Shown piece after piece: positions 40,478 to 48,355 of a DNA stretch of 64,000 nt. The stretch lies in assembly GCA_017305535.1 (NCBI GenBank), contig JAFKKN010000002.1, forward strand, positions 248,001-312,000, written 5' to 3'. The position numbers and the translations under genes are program-made. Each line of letters begins with the position of its first letter. The stretch's first letter is position 1. The notes beneath the pieces were generated by a model, which worked only from the letters and a program-made list of their open reading frames with translations, was not told where the DNA came from and did not search any database. This stretch comes from Hyphomicrobiales bacterium. Its GTDB lineage: Bacteria > Pseudomonadota > Alphaproteobacteria > Rhizobiales > Xanthobacteraceae.

Positions 40478-42187
40478 TTGATGAAACAGGAGTCCGTCAT
40501 GCACCTCACCGGCCATATCAACCGTGTACAAGCGATATCCTCGGCGCGGATTCCTTCGTCCGAACGGACGCTCAATCATCTCTGGGAAAAGCGACTCGGC
40601 CTCTCGCCGCGGCAACCGTTTCTCGCGTTCGAAAGCGGCACGTACGAAACATTCGAGGAAACCGACGCACGGATCAGGCAACTGGCCGGCATGCTGATCG
40701 CGGCCAGCGTCAGAAAGGGCGATCGCGTGGTTATCTTTGCGCCAAACAGCCTGACCCCGATCCATGCGTGGATGGCCATCAACTTCATCGGCGCCGTCGA
40801 CGTCCCGATCAATCCATCGTTGCGTGGGCTACCGCTGGAGCATGCGATCAATCTGACGCAAGCCAAGCTGATTTTCGCCGAGGATTCCTGCCTCCCCGCG
40901 CTTCACGAATGCGAAGCCCGGCTCGACACCACCGACGTCCTGTTCTTTGCCGGACCGTCCGCCGTCCAGCCTCCGCCGACCTTCGCACGTCTGCGCGTAC
41001 GGCCTCTGACCGCGTTATCCGCAAGTGCCGACATCGGTATCGAGGCCGCCGCGCCCGGCGACCTGGCATCCATCATGCTGACATCCGGAACATCCGGACC
41101 TTCGAAAGGCGTGATGATTTCGCACGCCCAGGCCTTCATCGCGGCACAACAGGTGGTGGACGGACTACGCCTCGGCGCGGACGACATTCATTATTGCTGC
41201 CAGCCGCTGTTTCATATGTCGCCGCGTTATTTTGCCGTCTATGCCGGCCTGCTCGCCGGAACGCGGGTCTGGATCGACCGCGCGTTTCAGGCGCACCACT
41301 GGATCGATCGCATCAGGACCTCGAAGGCGACCGTGACGATCGGGCATGGGCCGTTGTTGGAAATGATCTTCGATCAGCGCCGTCGGGACGACGACAATGA
41401 CAATCGCCTGACGCGAATCGCCGCCGCGCCGTTTCCCAAGCATATCGCCGATGATTTCGAACGCCGCTTCGAGGTCAAGGGAATCGAGGCATGGGGGATG
41501 ACGGAAATCGGAATGCCGTGCTGGACTCCCTATGACGAGCCGCGTCGCGTCGGCTCATGCGGGTATGTCCGCGCGGATTTCTATGACTTCGCGGTCCTCG
41601 ATCCCGATACCGACGAGCAACTGCCGCCCGGCTCGGTCGGTGAGTTCGCCGTTCGTCCTCGGCAGCCCTGGATCATCAGTCCGGGCTATTTCAACGATGC
41701 ATCCGCCACGCAGCGAAGCTGGCGCAATCTCTGGTTTCATACCGGAGACGCAGGTTACATCGACGCCGATGGCTGGGTTTACTTTGTTGATCGCCTGAAG
41801 GATCGCATCCGGCGGCGCGCGGAGAACATCTCGTCCTACGACATCGAAGTCGCAGCCGCCCGCTTTCCTCGCGTGAAGGAATGCGCCGCCGTGGGCGTTC
41901 CCTCGTCCTACAGCATGGATGACGACATCAAGCTGTTCGTCGTCCCCGACGCAGGCCACGATCCAGATCCGTTATCCCTGCTTCGCCATATCGGCCGCCT
42001 GGTGCCGCATTACATGGTGCCGCGCTTCATCGCATTCGTCGATCAATTGCCGCGAACGCCGACCCAGAAGATTCGGCGCGCCGCGCTTCGTCAGGAACAG
42101 GACCCGGAGCGGACCTGGGATAGAAAATCCCTCGGACAATCGCTTCGCCAGCTTTTGGAGGAGCCGACAACGATCGATCAGGCGTGA
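40478..42187 (+). CDS. AMP-dependent acyl-CoA ligase of the heterocycle cluster
   Basis: A 569-residue (or 562 from the ATG at 40499) adenylate-forming enzyme. P-loop MLTSGTSGPSKGVMISH near residue 197, AWGMTEIGMPCW (A5), WFHTGDAGYIDADGWVYFVDRLKDRIRRRAENISSYDIE (A7-A8) and a C-terminal PRTPTQKIRRAAL with the catalytic Lys. It activates a carboxylic acid as CoA ester. The wording resembles crotonobetaine/carnitine-CoA ligases (CaiC-type). It is the only rightward gene of this segment and its N-terminal codons overlap a second operator-like palindrome. The acid could be the imported substrate or a side-chain product. Confidence 0.88.
   Translation: MMKQESVMHLTGHINRVQAISSARIPSSERTLNHLWEKRLGLSPRQPFLAFESGTYETFEETDARIRQLAGMLIAASVRKGDRVVIFAPNSLTPIHAWMAINFIGAVDVPINPSLRGLPLEHAINLTQAKLIFAEDSCLPALHECEARLDTTDVLFFAGPSAVQPPPTFARLRVRPLTALSASADIGIEAAAPGDLASIMLTSGTSGPSKGVMISHAQAFIAAQQVVDGLRLGADDIHYCCQPLFHMSPRYFAVYAGLLAGTRVWIDRAFQAHHWIDRIRTSKATVTIGHGPLLEMIFDQRRRDDDNDNRLTRIAAAPFPKHIADDFERRFEVKGIEAWGMTEIGMPCWTPYDEPRRVGSCGYVRADFYDFAVLDPDTDEQLPPGSVGEFAVRPRQPWIISPGYFNDASATQRSWRNLWFHTGDAGYIDADGWVYFVDRLKDRIRRRAENISSYDIEVAAARFPRVKECAAVGVPSSYSMDDDIKLFVVPDAGHDPDPLSLLRHIGRLVPHYMVPRFIAFVDQLPRTPTQKIRRAALRQEQDPERTWDRKSLGQSLRQLLEEPTTIDQA
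40515..40538 (+). promoter_or_regulatory. Operator-like palindrome inside the start of the CoA ligase gene
   Basis: ATATCAACCGTGTACAAGCG followed by ATAT matches copy D at about 17 of 24 positions, including both ATAT ends. It is centred 150 bp from copy D, inside codons 13-21. It could assist repression by looping or block elongation. Confidence 0.42.
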
Positions 42188-42237
42188 TCGGAGATTTTAT
42201 CCGCACCACCACGAGGCGGCGGCGCAATTCCGGAACG

Positions 42238-42684
42238 TCAGGCCGCATCCCGATCGGGGATGACCTTGAGAATATGACGCGCCGACAGCACGACGTCGCC
42301 ATGCTGGTTGCGGCCCGACACATCGGAGACGATCCGCGCGCGGTCGCGATCGAACTCGGCCGCCCGGTAGTCGATGGTCACGGTATCGCCGAGCATCACC
42401 GGCTTGATGAAACGGACCTTGTCGTAACCGAGCGAGGCGCCCGTCACGCCGAATTTCGCGGCGAACATCCACACCGCCGCCGACGACAGGCCAAGGACCA
42501 GCACGCCCTGCGCGATGCGTCCGCCATACTCCGTGCCTTTCATGTAGTTTTCGTTGACATGATTTGGGCTGAGATCGCCGGTGATCCCGGCGAACAGACC
42601 AACATCGGATTCGGTGACGGTCTTGGTCCAAGAAACGCCATCGCCGGCGGCAATCGACTGGAATACCTTCTCGACGTAGTTCAT
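42238..42684 (-). CDS. MaoC-like (R)-specific enoyl-CoA hydratase/dehydratase
   Basis: A 148-residue hot-dog-fold protein. The hydratase-2 motif is visible: TESDVGLFAGITGDLSPNHVNENYMKG contains the catalytic Asp and His, followed by GGRIAQGVLVLGLSSA. It hydrates 2-enoyl-CoA or dehydrates the product. I chose the ATG at 42684, where homologues begin. It is the third gene of the DUF2848-cupin-MaoC unit and convergent with the CoA ligase, whose product may be its substrate. Confidence 0.85.
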   Translation of the reverse strand: MNYVEKVFQSIAAGDGVSWTKTVTESDVGLFAGITGDLSPNHVNENYMKGTEYGGRIAQGVLVLGLSSAAVWMFAAKFGVTGASLGYDKVRFIKPVMLGDTVTIDYRAAEFDRDRARIVSDVSGRNQHGDVVLSARHILKVIPDRDAA

Positions 42685-42743
42685 CGTCCTTGTTTCCTTG
42701 CCATCATGGTGGCTTTCCGTTCGCGCTGAATCGCGGCCTGAAC

Positions 42744-43121
42744 TCAAGCGTCTCCGAAGTAATGGATTTCCAGCAACAGGCATCCGCCTTCGGATTTGAA
42801 CGGCCCGTGATAAGCGCCGGGCGGCCGACAGGCATAGGTCGGCCCTTGGTAAGACTCGCCGCCGTTGCCGCTGGCGTCGTTACCGACGACGAGATCGCCG
42901 GACACCAGGAAGACTTCTTCCCAATAGGTATGAACGAACGGCGCGGTGGTGTAGACGCCCGGCTCGAACGACAGCAGACGGGTTCGATGGCCCTGTCCGT
43001 TCGGCTCATCGAGACGCCCAGCAAGAATCTTTTGCTTGATGCCCGACGGATATCCGGGCGGCGTTTCCCAGCCTTCATCCATGTTCAAGCGATGAAACTC
43101 GAGATGCGGCTTGAATGTCAT
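42744..43121 (-). CDS. Small cupin-domain protein
   Basis: A 125-residue single-domain cupin. The first metal motif is in PFVHTYWEEVFLVSGDLVVG (His...Glu), the second in RPPGAYHGPFKSEGGCLLLEIHYF. Cupins of this size may be dioxygenases, isomerases or hydrolases; without a closer match the function cannot be named. It lies between the DUF2848 gene (18 bp) and the MaoC gene (59 bp) on the same strand and thus probably belongs to the cluster's operator E unit. Confidence 0.8.
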   Translation of the reverse strand: MTFKPHLEFHRLNMDEGWETPPGYPSGIKQKILAGRLDEPNGQGHRTRLLSFEPGVYTTAPFVHTYWEEVFLVSGDLVVGNDASGNGGESYQGPTYACRPPGAYHGPFKSEGGCLLLEIHYFGDA

Positions 43122-43139
43122 GATCGGAACGTCCCTGAG

Positions 43140-43856
43140 TTAGTCCTGGATCGGAAGCATATCGACGAGATAACGGTGGTTGAGGGTTCGCTTGAGGACC
43201 GGGTCGCATAGCTCCACCTCAAGCTGATCCGCATATTGAAATTCGCCGTGAACGGGCACCGTTCCGCAGAACATCACGGCCCCGGACTCGAACACGCCCC
43301 CCTCTTGCCGAAACCTCGCGATCAAATCGGACGGCGCGTGCAGGGTGGAAACGCTGCCCTGCTGGTACAGGCGGCGCGCACCGCCTGCATGGACATACGA
43401 GCGCAGCTCCAGTCTGTCCCAATGCGGCTCGACCTCCTCGAGGCGCCAGAGCATCGTCCCGATCGGCTTCGCGCAAACCTGCTTCGAGATCGTGACGCCG
43501 ACGGCCTCGAGTTTGCGATCGGTGTGATCGGAACCGACCCCGACCCATAACTGGCCCTCCGACCGCAGGATCACAGCCTCGACTTCTCCGCTCGAGGTTT
43601 CTCCGACAACCTGGATCGTCGGCGCCGTCGTCAGCAATGACGAGGCCACCTTGTAGAACAGAGGTGTTTTACGCGGAGGCCTGACTCCCAACGCTTCCAG
43701 TTCACGGATATGGGCTTGAACCGAGTCGCGATCGCGCCCCGCCCATCCGGCAATGACGAGATTGCACGGCCTGAAGGAGATGCCTTCGCCGCTCTGGTCC
43801 GTCTCAACGAAGAAATCGAGGACCGAGTCTCGCAGGCATGTCGTCGACGTCATCAT
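43140..43856 (-). CDS. DUF2848 family protein
   Basis: A 238-residue protein of the DUF2848 family: FRPCNLVIAGWAGRDRDSVQAHIRELEALGVRPPRKTPLFYKVASSLLT is followed by VVGETSSGEVEAVIL, LWVGVGSDHTDRKLEAVGVTISKQVCAKPIGTMLWRLEEV and HWDRLELRSYV. No function is established that I know of; the fold may be related to fumarylacetoacetate-hydrolase-like proteins but I see no clear metal motif beyond SDHTDRK. GGGGG lies a few bases before the ATG. It is first in the operator E unit, so a role in the heterocycle pathway, e.g. hydrolysis of a ring-opened intermediate, is worth testing. Confidence 0.82.
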   Translation of the reverse strand: MMTSTTCLRDSVLDFFVETDQSGEGISFRPCNLVIAGWAGRDRDSVQAHIRELEALGVRPPRKTPLFYKVASSLLTTAPTIQVVGETSSGEVEAVILRSEGQLWVGVGSDHTDRKLEAVGVTISKQVCAKPIGTMLWRLEEVEPHWDRLELRSYVHAGGARRLYQQGSVSTLHAPSDLIARFRQEGGVFESGAVMFCGTVPVHGEFQYADQLEVELCDPVLKRTLNHRYLVDMLPIQD

Positions 43857-43909
43857 TCGATCCCCCGAGCCACGCACGACATCGATGCCCGTCTATCCGC
43901 TCAATATCG

Positions 43910-43933
43910 TCATTGTCCGTATACGTACGATAT
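43910..43933 (+). promoter_or_regulatory. Cluster operator, copy E (DUF2848-cupin-MaoC)
   Basis: ATTGTCCGTATACGTACGAT followed by AT, aligned without gaps to copies A-D; 54 bp before the DUF2848 start. Confidence 0.65.
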
Positions 43934-44419
43934 GTGTTAGTGTCAACAGATTCAAAAAACTCATGGGATCGACCGACCCACGCGGGCTCATCGACGGTGC
44001 CAGGTTTCCGTGTGTTCGACGCAGCCGATTGCTGTCGATCATTCACACGGTCGAGAAGCTGGGTCGGCCTGCAAAAACCGATCGCAACGAGGGCGCATCG
44101 CGGTGACCGCGCCGGAGTCCTGAATGCAGGTTGCGCTGGACCTTGCTCCCGACCAACGCCGCGCTTCGCGATGCCGCGGCTCGCGCCTTTAGCGGGTGAC
44201 GACGTCCCGAAAACCGAACCGCGAGGTCTCCAAATCCACCGTTCGGCCTGAACGCCGGCGACCACGCAATCAACCGGGCTGCCGATTGCTCACGTATCAT
44301 CACTACCCGATGAAACCCTCGCGCGTCGGGATGAAATTCAGCGCCGCGATAACCCATGGAACGATTATCCGGGCTGCCGAATGCGCCAATGTTGAACTTT
44401 CGGAAACTTGAGCGACCAC

Positions 44420-44438
44420 GGCAGAGGGGGAGGGATTC
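44420..44438 (+). repeat. Partial direct repeat of the tRNA-Ser 3' end (att-like)
   Basis: GGCAGAGGGGGAGGGATTC matches the tRNA-Ser end at 47712-47730 at 17 of 19 bases, in the same orientation. It may be the remnant of an integration site. Confidence 0.4.
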
Positions 44439-44697
44439 CGCCGACACACCTCACAGGCAATTGAAAAACAGGACCTTTCTCAACCGCCGACCTGACTTTG
44501 TGTCCCAACGAAATGTACTTAAGCCAACCCTTGAAATGTTGCCCATGATCTTCCGGGGGGCGCAGCGATGATTGGTCGAGTGAGTGAGATCGACGGAGCG
44601 TTGTTATGTACTGACCACAGTCGCCGTATCATCGGTTCCAATGACGCGGTCGCACGCGCAGACGCCTACTCCTGTCGAGACACCGCAGGAGGCGATC

Positions 44698-44994
44698 ATG
44701 ACCAAGCTCTCAGTTCGTGCCAAATTGCTCCATATGGGAGCGACCTACCCGCTCGCGGGCTGGCTGCGTCCGAGTGTACTCATAATCAGTGGCGCGTTGG
44801 CCGCGGCGCTGATCGGCGCGACCTTCAGCACGCCGCTATCGGGATCGATTGGCGAAGCCGTGACGGCGCAGGCTTTTGTCGATTCACCTCGGCCTGAGGC
44901 TGTTCCCGCGGTCGAGATCATGAAAATCGTGCCGGCGGACGCGCTTGAAAAGAATTTGTTCTGGTTGCCTGCGACCGGTGACGGCTCAAACTGA
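44698..44994 (+). CDS. Small membrane protein of unknown function
   Basis: A 98-residue protein. The ATG at 44698 has AGGAGG five bases upstream, a strong ribosome binding site that supports a real gene. One hydrophobic segment (SVLIISGALAAALIGATFS, about residues 27-45) follows a basic N-terminus, consistent with a single membrane anchor or uncleaved signal; the rest is probably periplasmic. I recognise no family. It lies in the gene-poor region between the tRNA-Ser-like repeat and the LuxR gene. A longer in-frame start at 44584 is less likely. Confidence 0.5.
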   Translation: MTKLSVRAKLLHMGATYPLAGWLRPSVLIISGALAAALIGATFSTPLSGSIGEAVTAQAFVDSPRPEAVPAVEIMKIVPADALEKNLFWLPATGDGSN

Positions 44995-45533
44995 ACGGGC
45001 GTTGGCGATAGACACGCCCCTGCATGGCCTGACAGGCGCGTCGATGATTCTCAGGCAGTTCGCGGCGGTCGTTGCGGGCCAACATGCACAGATAGCCCAG
45101 TGACCGAGACAAGCGCGCACCTGTCTCGGTACTGCTGACGTCGAACATCCGGACTGACTGAAAACATCACCACGTCCTGCCCTTGTCCTGCCATCAAACA
45201 GATCGCCAAGGGACAACGCCTGGTTTATATAGGACGTCTATTTTTGATTAGTTTAAGATGACTGATTGGCTCGCGTGTTGTCTCCAAGCTGCTATTTGCT
45301 GAAGTTGCCGCTCCGATAATAAGAAGCACGGTACCGTCGACGGATATGCACCATACGCTTATGCTGGGCCAGCAGGCATCGACCTTTCGCTTGTTGAGCA
45401 CTTTCTCTTCTTTGCTAAGAACGCGATATAGAGGATCGTCTCGAAACCATTATTGGCAGCAATCACGCTTTTGACTTACGTCGAACTGCGATTTTCCGAC
45501 CGATATGCAAAATCACTTCAGCAGGAGGACTTC
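44995..45533. other. AT-richer intergenic region upstream of the LuxR gene
   Basis: No gene supported. Base composition drops visibly around 45,225-45,320 compared with the flanks, which fits a promoter region or transferred DNA. Confidence 0.5.
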
Positions 45534-46697
45534 GTGATCGATCTGGATGGAGTCTCCGCCCAGGCATTTTCCGATACGATTGGCGCGATCTATGACTGCG
45601 CGCTCGACCCACAACAGTGGCCCGACACCTGCCGAACGATTGCCGGCCTGTGTGAAAGCACAGCGGGCGGAATATGCGTCCATGATCTGCGGCATGTACA
45701 AAACGACCAGTTGTTCGTGTTCGGATACCAATCAGAATTCCTGGAAAAACTGGGAGCGCACTATGCACAAAGCCCGATGGCAGCAGCGGATATCGTCGCG
45801 AGTATCGGCGACGTCAGTGCCCTCGCCCTCTGCATGGAGCGCCACGAACTGTTGGAAAGCCGATTCTTTCGAGAAGTGTTAGAACCGTTCGGCCTGCTGG
45901 ATATGATCTGGTTTCCGGCGTTACGGACCGGGGGACGCATGGCCTCCATGCATGCCTCACGGAACGAGAAGGCGCAGTGTTACGAACAGCGCGAGATCGG
46001 CTTATTCAGGCTGCTCTCCCCGCATATCTGCCGGGCCCTCGCCATCTCCGATGCGCTCGATATCAGAACTGTGAGATCGGAGATGCTGGAAAGGACGCTT
46101 GATGGGCTTGCCGCCGGCGTTTTCCTCACGGCGCGCGACGGCCGCGTCGTCTACATGAACGACGCCGCCGAGCGTCAGATCAAGACCGGTAATTCCATTC
46201 GCGTCGTCAACAACCGGATTTATCCCACCGATCCCGCCGCACGCACGGCGCTCTCGAAGGCTATTGACGAAGCGGTGCGCGACGGTGGCGAAGATGCTGT
46301 GAGCAGACACTCCCTGGCGATCCCAGATGTGAACGGTGCCGGCTATGTAGCAACGATCCTCCCGGTCGACCGCGGTCAGCGCCGCAACATTGTCGCGCCA
46401 TTTGCAGCATCGGTTGCTGTGTTCACGAAAGATCCTGCGCAGACAGCGCTGATGCCGGGCGAGGCCTTTGCCAGGCTTTACAGGCTGACCGGCGGCGAGC
46501 TGCGCGTGCTGTTGGCGCTTGCCCAAGGGCTGGGCGGCAAGGAAGCGGCCGATATGCTCGGCATCAGCGAGCCGACGGTGCGAACCCACCTACAGCATAT
46601 CTTCTCCAAGACTGACACGCTCCGGCAGACGGATCTCCTGCGCCTGTTCCAGAACTCGACGCCGCCGATCCGGCCCCCGCAATTGGCGGCTCACTAA
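45534..46697 (+). CDS. LuxR-family transcriptional regulator with PAS-like sensor
   Basis: A 387-residue regulator of a type common in Bradyrhizobium relatives: N-terminal FSDTIGAIYDCALDPQQWPDTC, a central PAS-like segment LDGLAAGVFLTARDGRVVYMNDAAERQ, and a C-terminal LuxR helix-turn-helix LTGGELRVLLALAQGLGGKEAADMLGISEPTVRTHLQHIFSKT (about residues 324-366). The signal it senses is unknown. I chose GTG at 45534 because AGGAGG lies 5 bases upstream. It stands alone. Confidence 0.85.
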   Translation: MIDLDGVSAQAFSDTIGAIYDCALDPQQWPDTCRTIAGLCESTAGGICVHDLRHVQNDQLFVFGYQSEFLEKLGAHYAQSPMAAADIVASIGDVSALALCMERHELLESRFFREVLEPFGLLDMIWFPALRTGGRMASMHASRNEKAQCYEQREIGLFRLLSPHICRALAISDALDIRTVRSEMLERTLDGLAAGVFLTARDGRVVYMNDAAERQIKTGNSIRVVNNRIYPTDPAARTALSKAIDEAVRDGGEDAVSRHSLAIPDVNGAGYVATILPVDRGQRRNIVAPFAASVAVFTKDPAQTALMPGEAFARLYRLTGGELRVLLALAQGLGGKEAADMLGISEPTVRTHLQHIFSKTDTLRQTDLLRLFQNSTPPIRPPQLAAH

Positions 46698-47710
46698 AAT
46701 TCCCGGGCAGCCCGTCTTTTAGTCACCATCATGCGCCTTATTGGCGACCGGCATGCGCAATTTCGGTCTGGTGCTGGGCTCTTTTAGGCCACCGGCCCCC
46801 TCATCATCCGCAATGTCGATGACATGGCTAGCGACTAGCTGGGCGCGACCACGGCCTGTCCGATGGCCATGGCGGCTGACGGACAGAACGGCCGGAAGGC
46901 AGAGCAGCAATAGCAAACCACCCTCATTGGTTCCGATGACGCGGCGACTGCGACCGGCTGGCTATCTTCACACACGACCAATGCCCGACAAACGGCCGTG
47001 ACCTTTCCGTCGAAAATCGGGTGACGATGACCACGAAGCAGGAGGTTGCGTTGGGCGACATAGCTCTAGCGCTGTCGCGCTTTTTCCGCGCGGACATGGA
47101 AGGGCGAATTACCAGAAGATGGAGATTTAAGTCGGTCGTGTTTTACGGCTCGCTCCTCGCCGAACTGATCTTTTTCGCAGTGTTGAGCCAGCCCTCCCCG
47201 CGAGGCCTTTCACAACATCATTCGATCACGCAGCATACGGATTGAAAGTGACCCCTCACAAATCTTGATCGTCATCTATCTCGCGTGGACCCTCGCTCAA
47301 ACTGGCCGGTCTATCCGCAAATTTCCCTCAAACCACTCCGTCGCGCAGGAGATGGAATCGGCGACGATTGTTGTATGCCATTTCCACGGCAGAAGTTGCG
47401 GGAAGGCTGATCGGGTTTCTCGCACAGCCTTGGTCGAGTTTTTCACCCGACCGAGCTATGTCTCGCAAAGCCTGGGGGTGCCTCAAGTTTCGACGCCGAT
47501 GACACAGATCGAGCCGATGACACAGATGGAGATGTGTTCGACACAACACCTTTCGCTGTGACAACCGGCTTGTCCTGATCGAGTGCGGTTGTCGCACCGC
47601 TAACGATCGAAGGCGCGACCAAAAACGCCCGATCGTGAGTACGGGTCTGGCTATGGGCCGCTAAACAGCGAACTTCAGGAAGCGCTGACACATAGGGACC
47701 TTTTGCCCTA
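46698..47710. other. Gene-poor region between the LuxR gene and tRNA-Ser
   Basis: About 1 kb with no confident gene. One short frame (47021-47245) is listed separately. The rest shows no family content; it is on the 3' side of the tRNA, where integrative elements insert. Confidence 0.5.
47021..47245 (+). CDS. Possible small hypothetical protein
   Basis: A 74-residue frame (72 from the ATG at 47027) with a basic middle and one hydrophobic segment (VVFYGSLLAELIFFAVL). The N-terminal EVALGDIALALSRFFRADMEGRITRRWR looks protein-like, but the start signal is weak and no family is recognised. It may be a gene remnant. Confidence 0.22.
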   Translation: MTMTTKQEVALGDIALALSRFFRADMEGRITRRWRFKSVVFYGSLLAELIFFAVLSQPSPRGLSQHHSITQHTD

Positions 47711-47800
47711 TGGCGGAGAGGGAGGGATTCGAACCCCCGATAGGCTTGCACCTATGCCGCATTTCGAGTGCGGTGCATTCAACCACTCTGCCACCTCTCC
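47711..47800 (-). tRNA. tRNA-Ser(CGA)
   Basis: Ninety bases including the encoded CCA end. Acceptor GGAGAGG pairs with CCTCTCC; anticodon loop ACTCGAAAT carries CGA (47764-47766); a long variable arm (ATAGGTGCAAGCCTAT) marks class II serine tRNA; T-loop GGTTCGAATCC is canonical. Confidence 0.97.
47712..47730 (+). repeat. tRNA-Ser 3' end, partner of the att-like repeat at 44420
   Basis: GGCGGAGAGGGAGGGATTC, the last part of the tRNA read on the plus strand, matched 17/19 at 44420-44438 in direct orientation. Confidence 0.4.
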
Positions 47801-47843
47801 AGGCGCCAAGATCGCGGGGAATCCCCCGTCAGTGGTCGGCGGT

Positions 47844-47872
47844 GTTCTAGGCGAGGATGGCGGGCCAGACAA
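47844..47872 (-). promoter_or_regulatory. Candidate promoter of tRNA-Ser
   Basis: Minus-strand TTGTCT, 17-bp spacer, TAGAAC, about 44 bp upstream of the tRNA. Moderate match to the housekeeping sigma consensus. Confidence 0.38.
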
Positions 47873-48139
47873 GCCGCACCGGGACGAAAATGTTGAGTGG
47901 CGGCCATCGCGGGCTGTCGGCGGGTGCGGGATCGGCAATACCGAGGCTTTCTCCATCGCCCCGCACCCGATCGGGAACGTCGTCGACGTGTTCAGGCTCA
48001 TCCAGCCGCCGGAGAATGAAACCAAAATATTTATGACGAGGCGTCGCCGCCATGCCGGCAGACGGATCGGATCACCCTGCGATCTGCCCCGATATCCAGC
48101 TCCGCTCGCAATTGAACCACGATCCGCTCGACCCAGCCC

Positions 48140-48228
48140 GTCATGTCCGGCTTTGTGCCGAGCGTCCTCGTCCTGAAAACGGTACAGGTCCAAGGACGTG
48201 GATGGGCGGGACAAGCCCGGCCATCACA
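48140..48228. repeat. Intergenic palindromic repeat, family 1, copy 3 (diverged)
   Basis: GTCATGTCCGGCTTTGTGCC ... GGACGTGGATGGGCGGGACA then AGCCCGGCCATCAC. More mutated than the other copies. Confidence 0.65.
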
Positions 48229-48355
48229 AGCGAAAACTGAAAGCACTGGGCTGGAAAGGACTTCGTTCTCGAAAGATTCGAACGAACCTTCCAGGCTTGC
48301 TGCGTCAAATCCGAGGTGCGTCCGGTGAAATTGCGCCGAAGCCGCGGCAGGCTTG

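Larger units (their letters stand above)
43857..44697. other. Gene-poor region after the catabolic cluster
   Basis: It contains operator copy E near its left end and the tRNA-Ser-like repeat at 44420-44438. Several short frames exist on both strands but none has a plausible start signal or recognisable content. Confidence 0.55.
47801..48355. other. Intergenic region between tRNA-Ser and the ROK gene
   Basis: No gene supported. It contains a candidate tRNA promoter at its left end and a family 1 palindromic repeat at 48140-48228. Confidence 0.5.

Noticed and set aside
43804-44265. Minus-strand frame of 153 codons across the DUF2848 promoter
   Set aside because: It spans operator E and has no family content; probably non-coding.
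47847-48053. Possible 68-codon minus-strand gene upstream of tRNA-Ser
   Set aside because: No ribosome binding site or recognisable family, and it overlaps the likely tRNA promoter.
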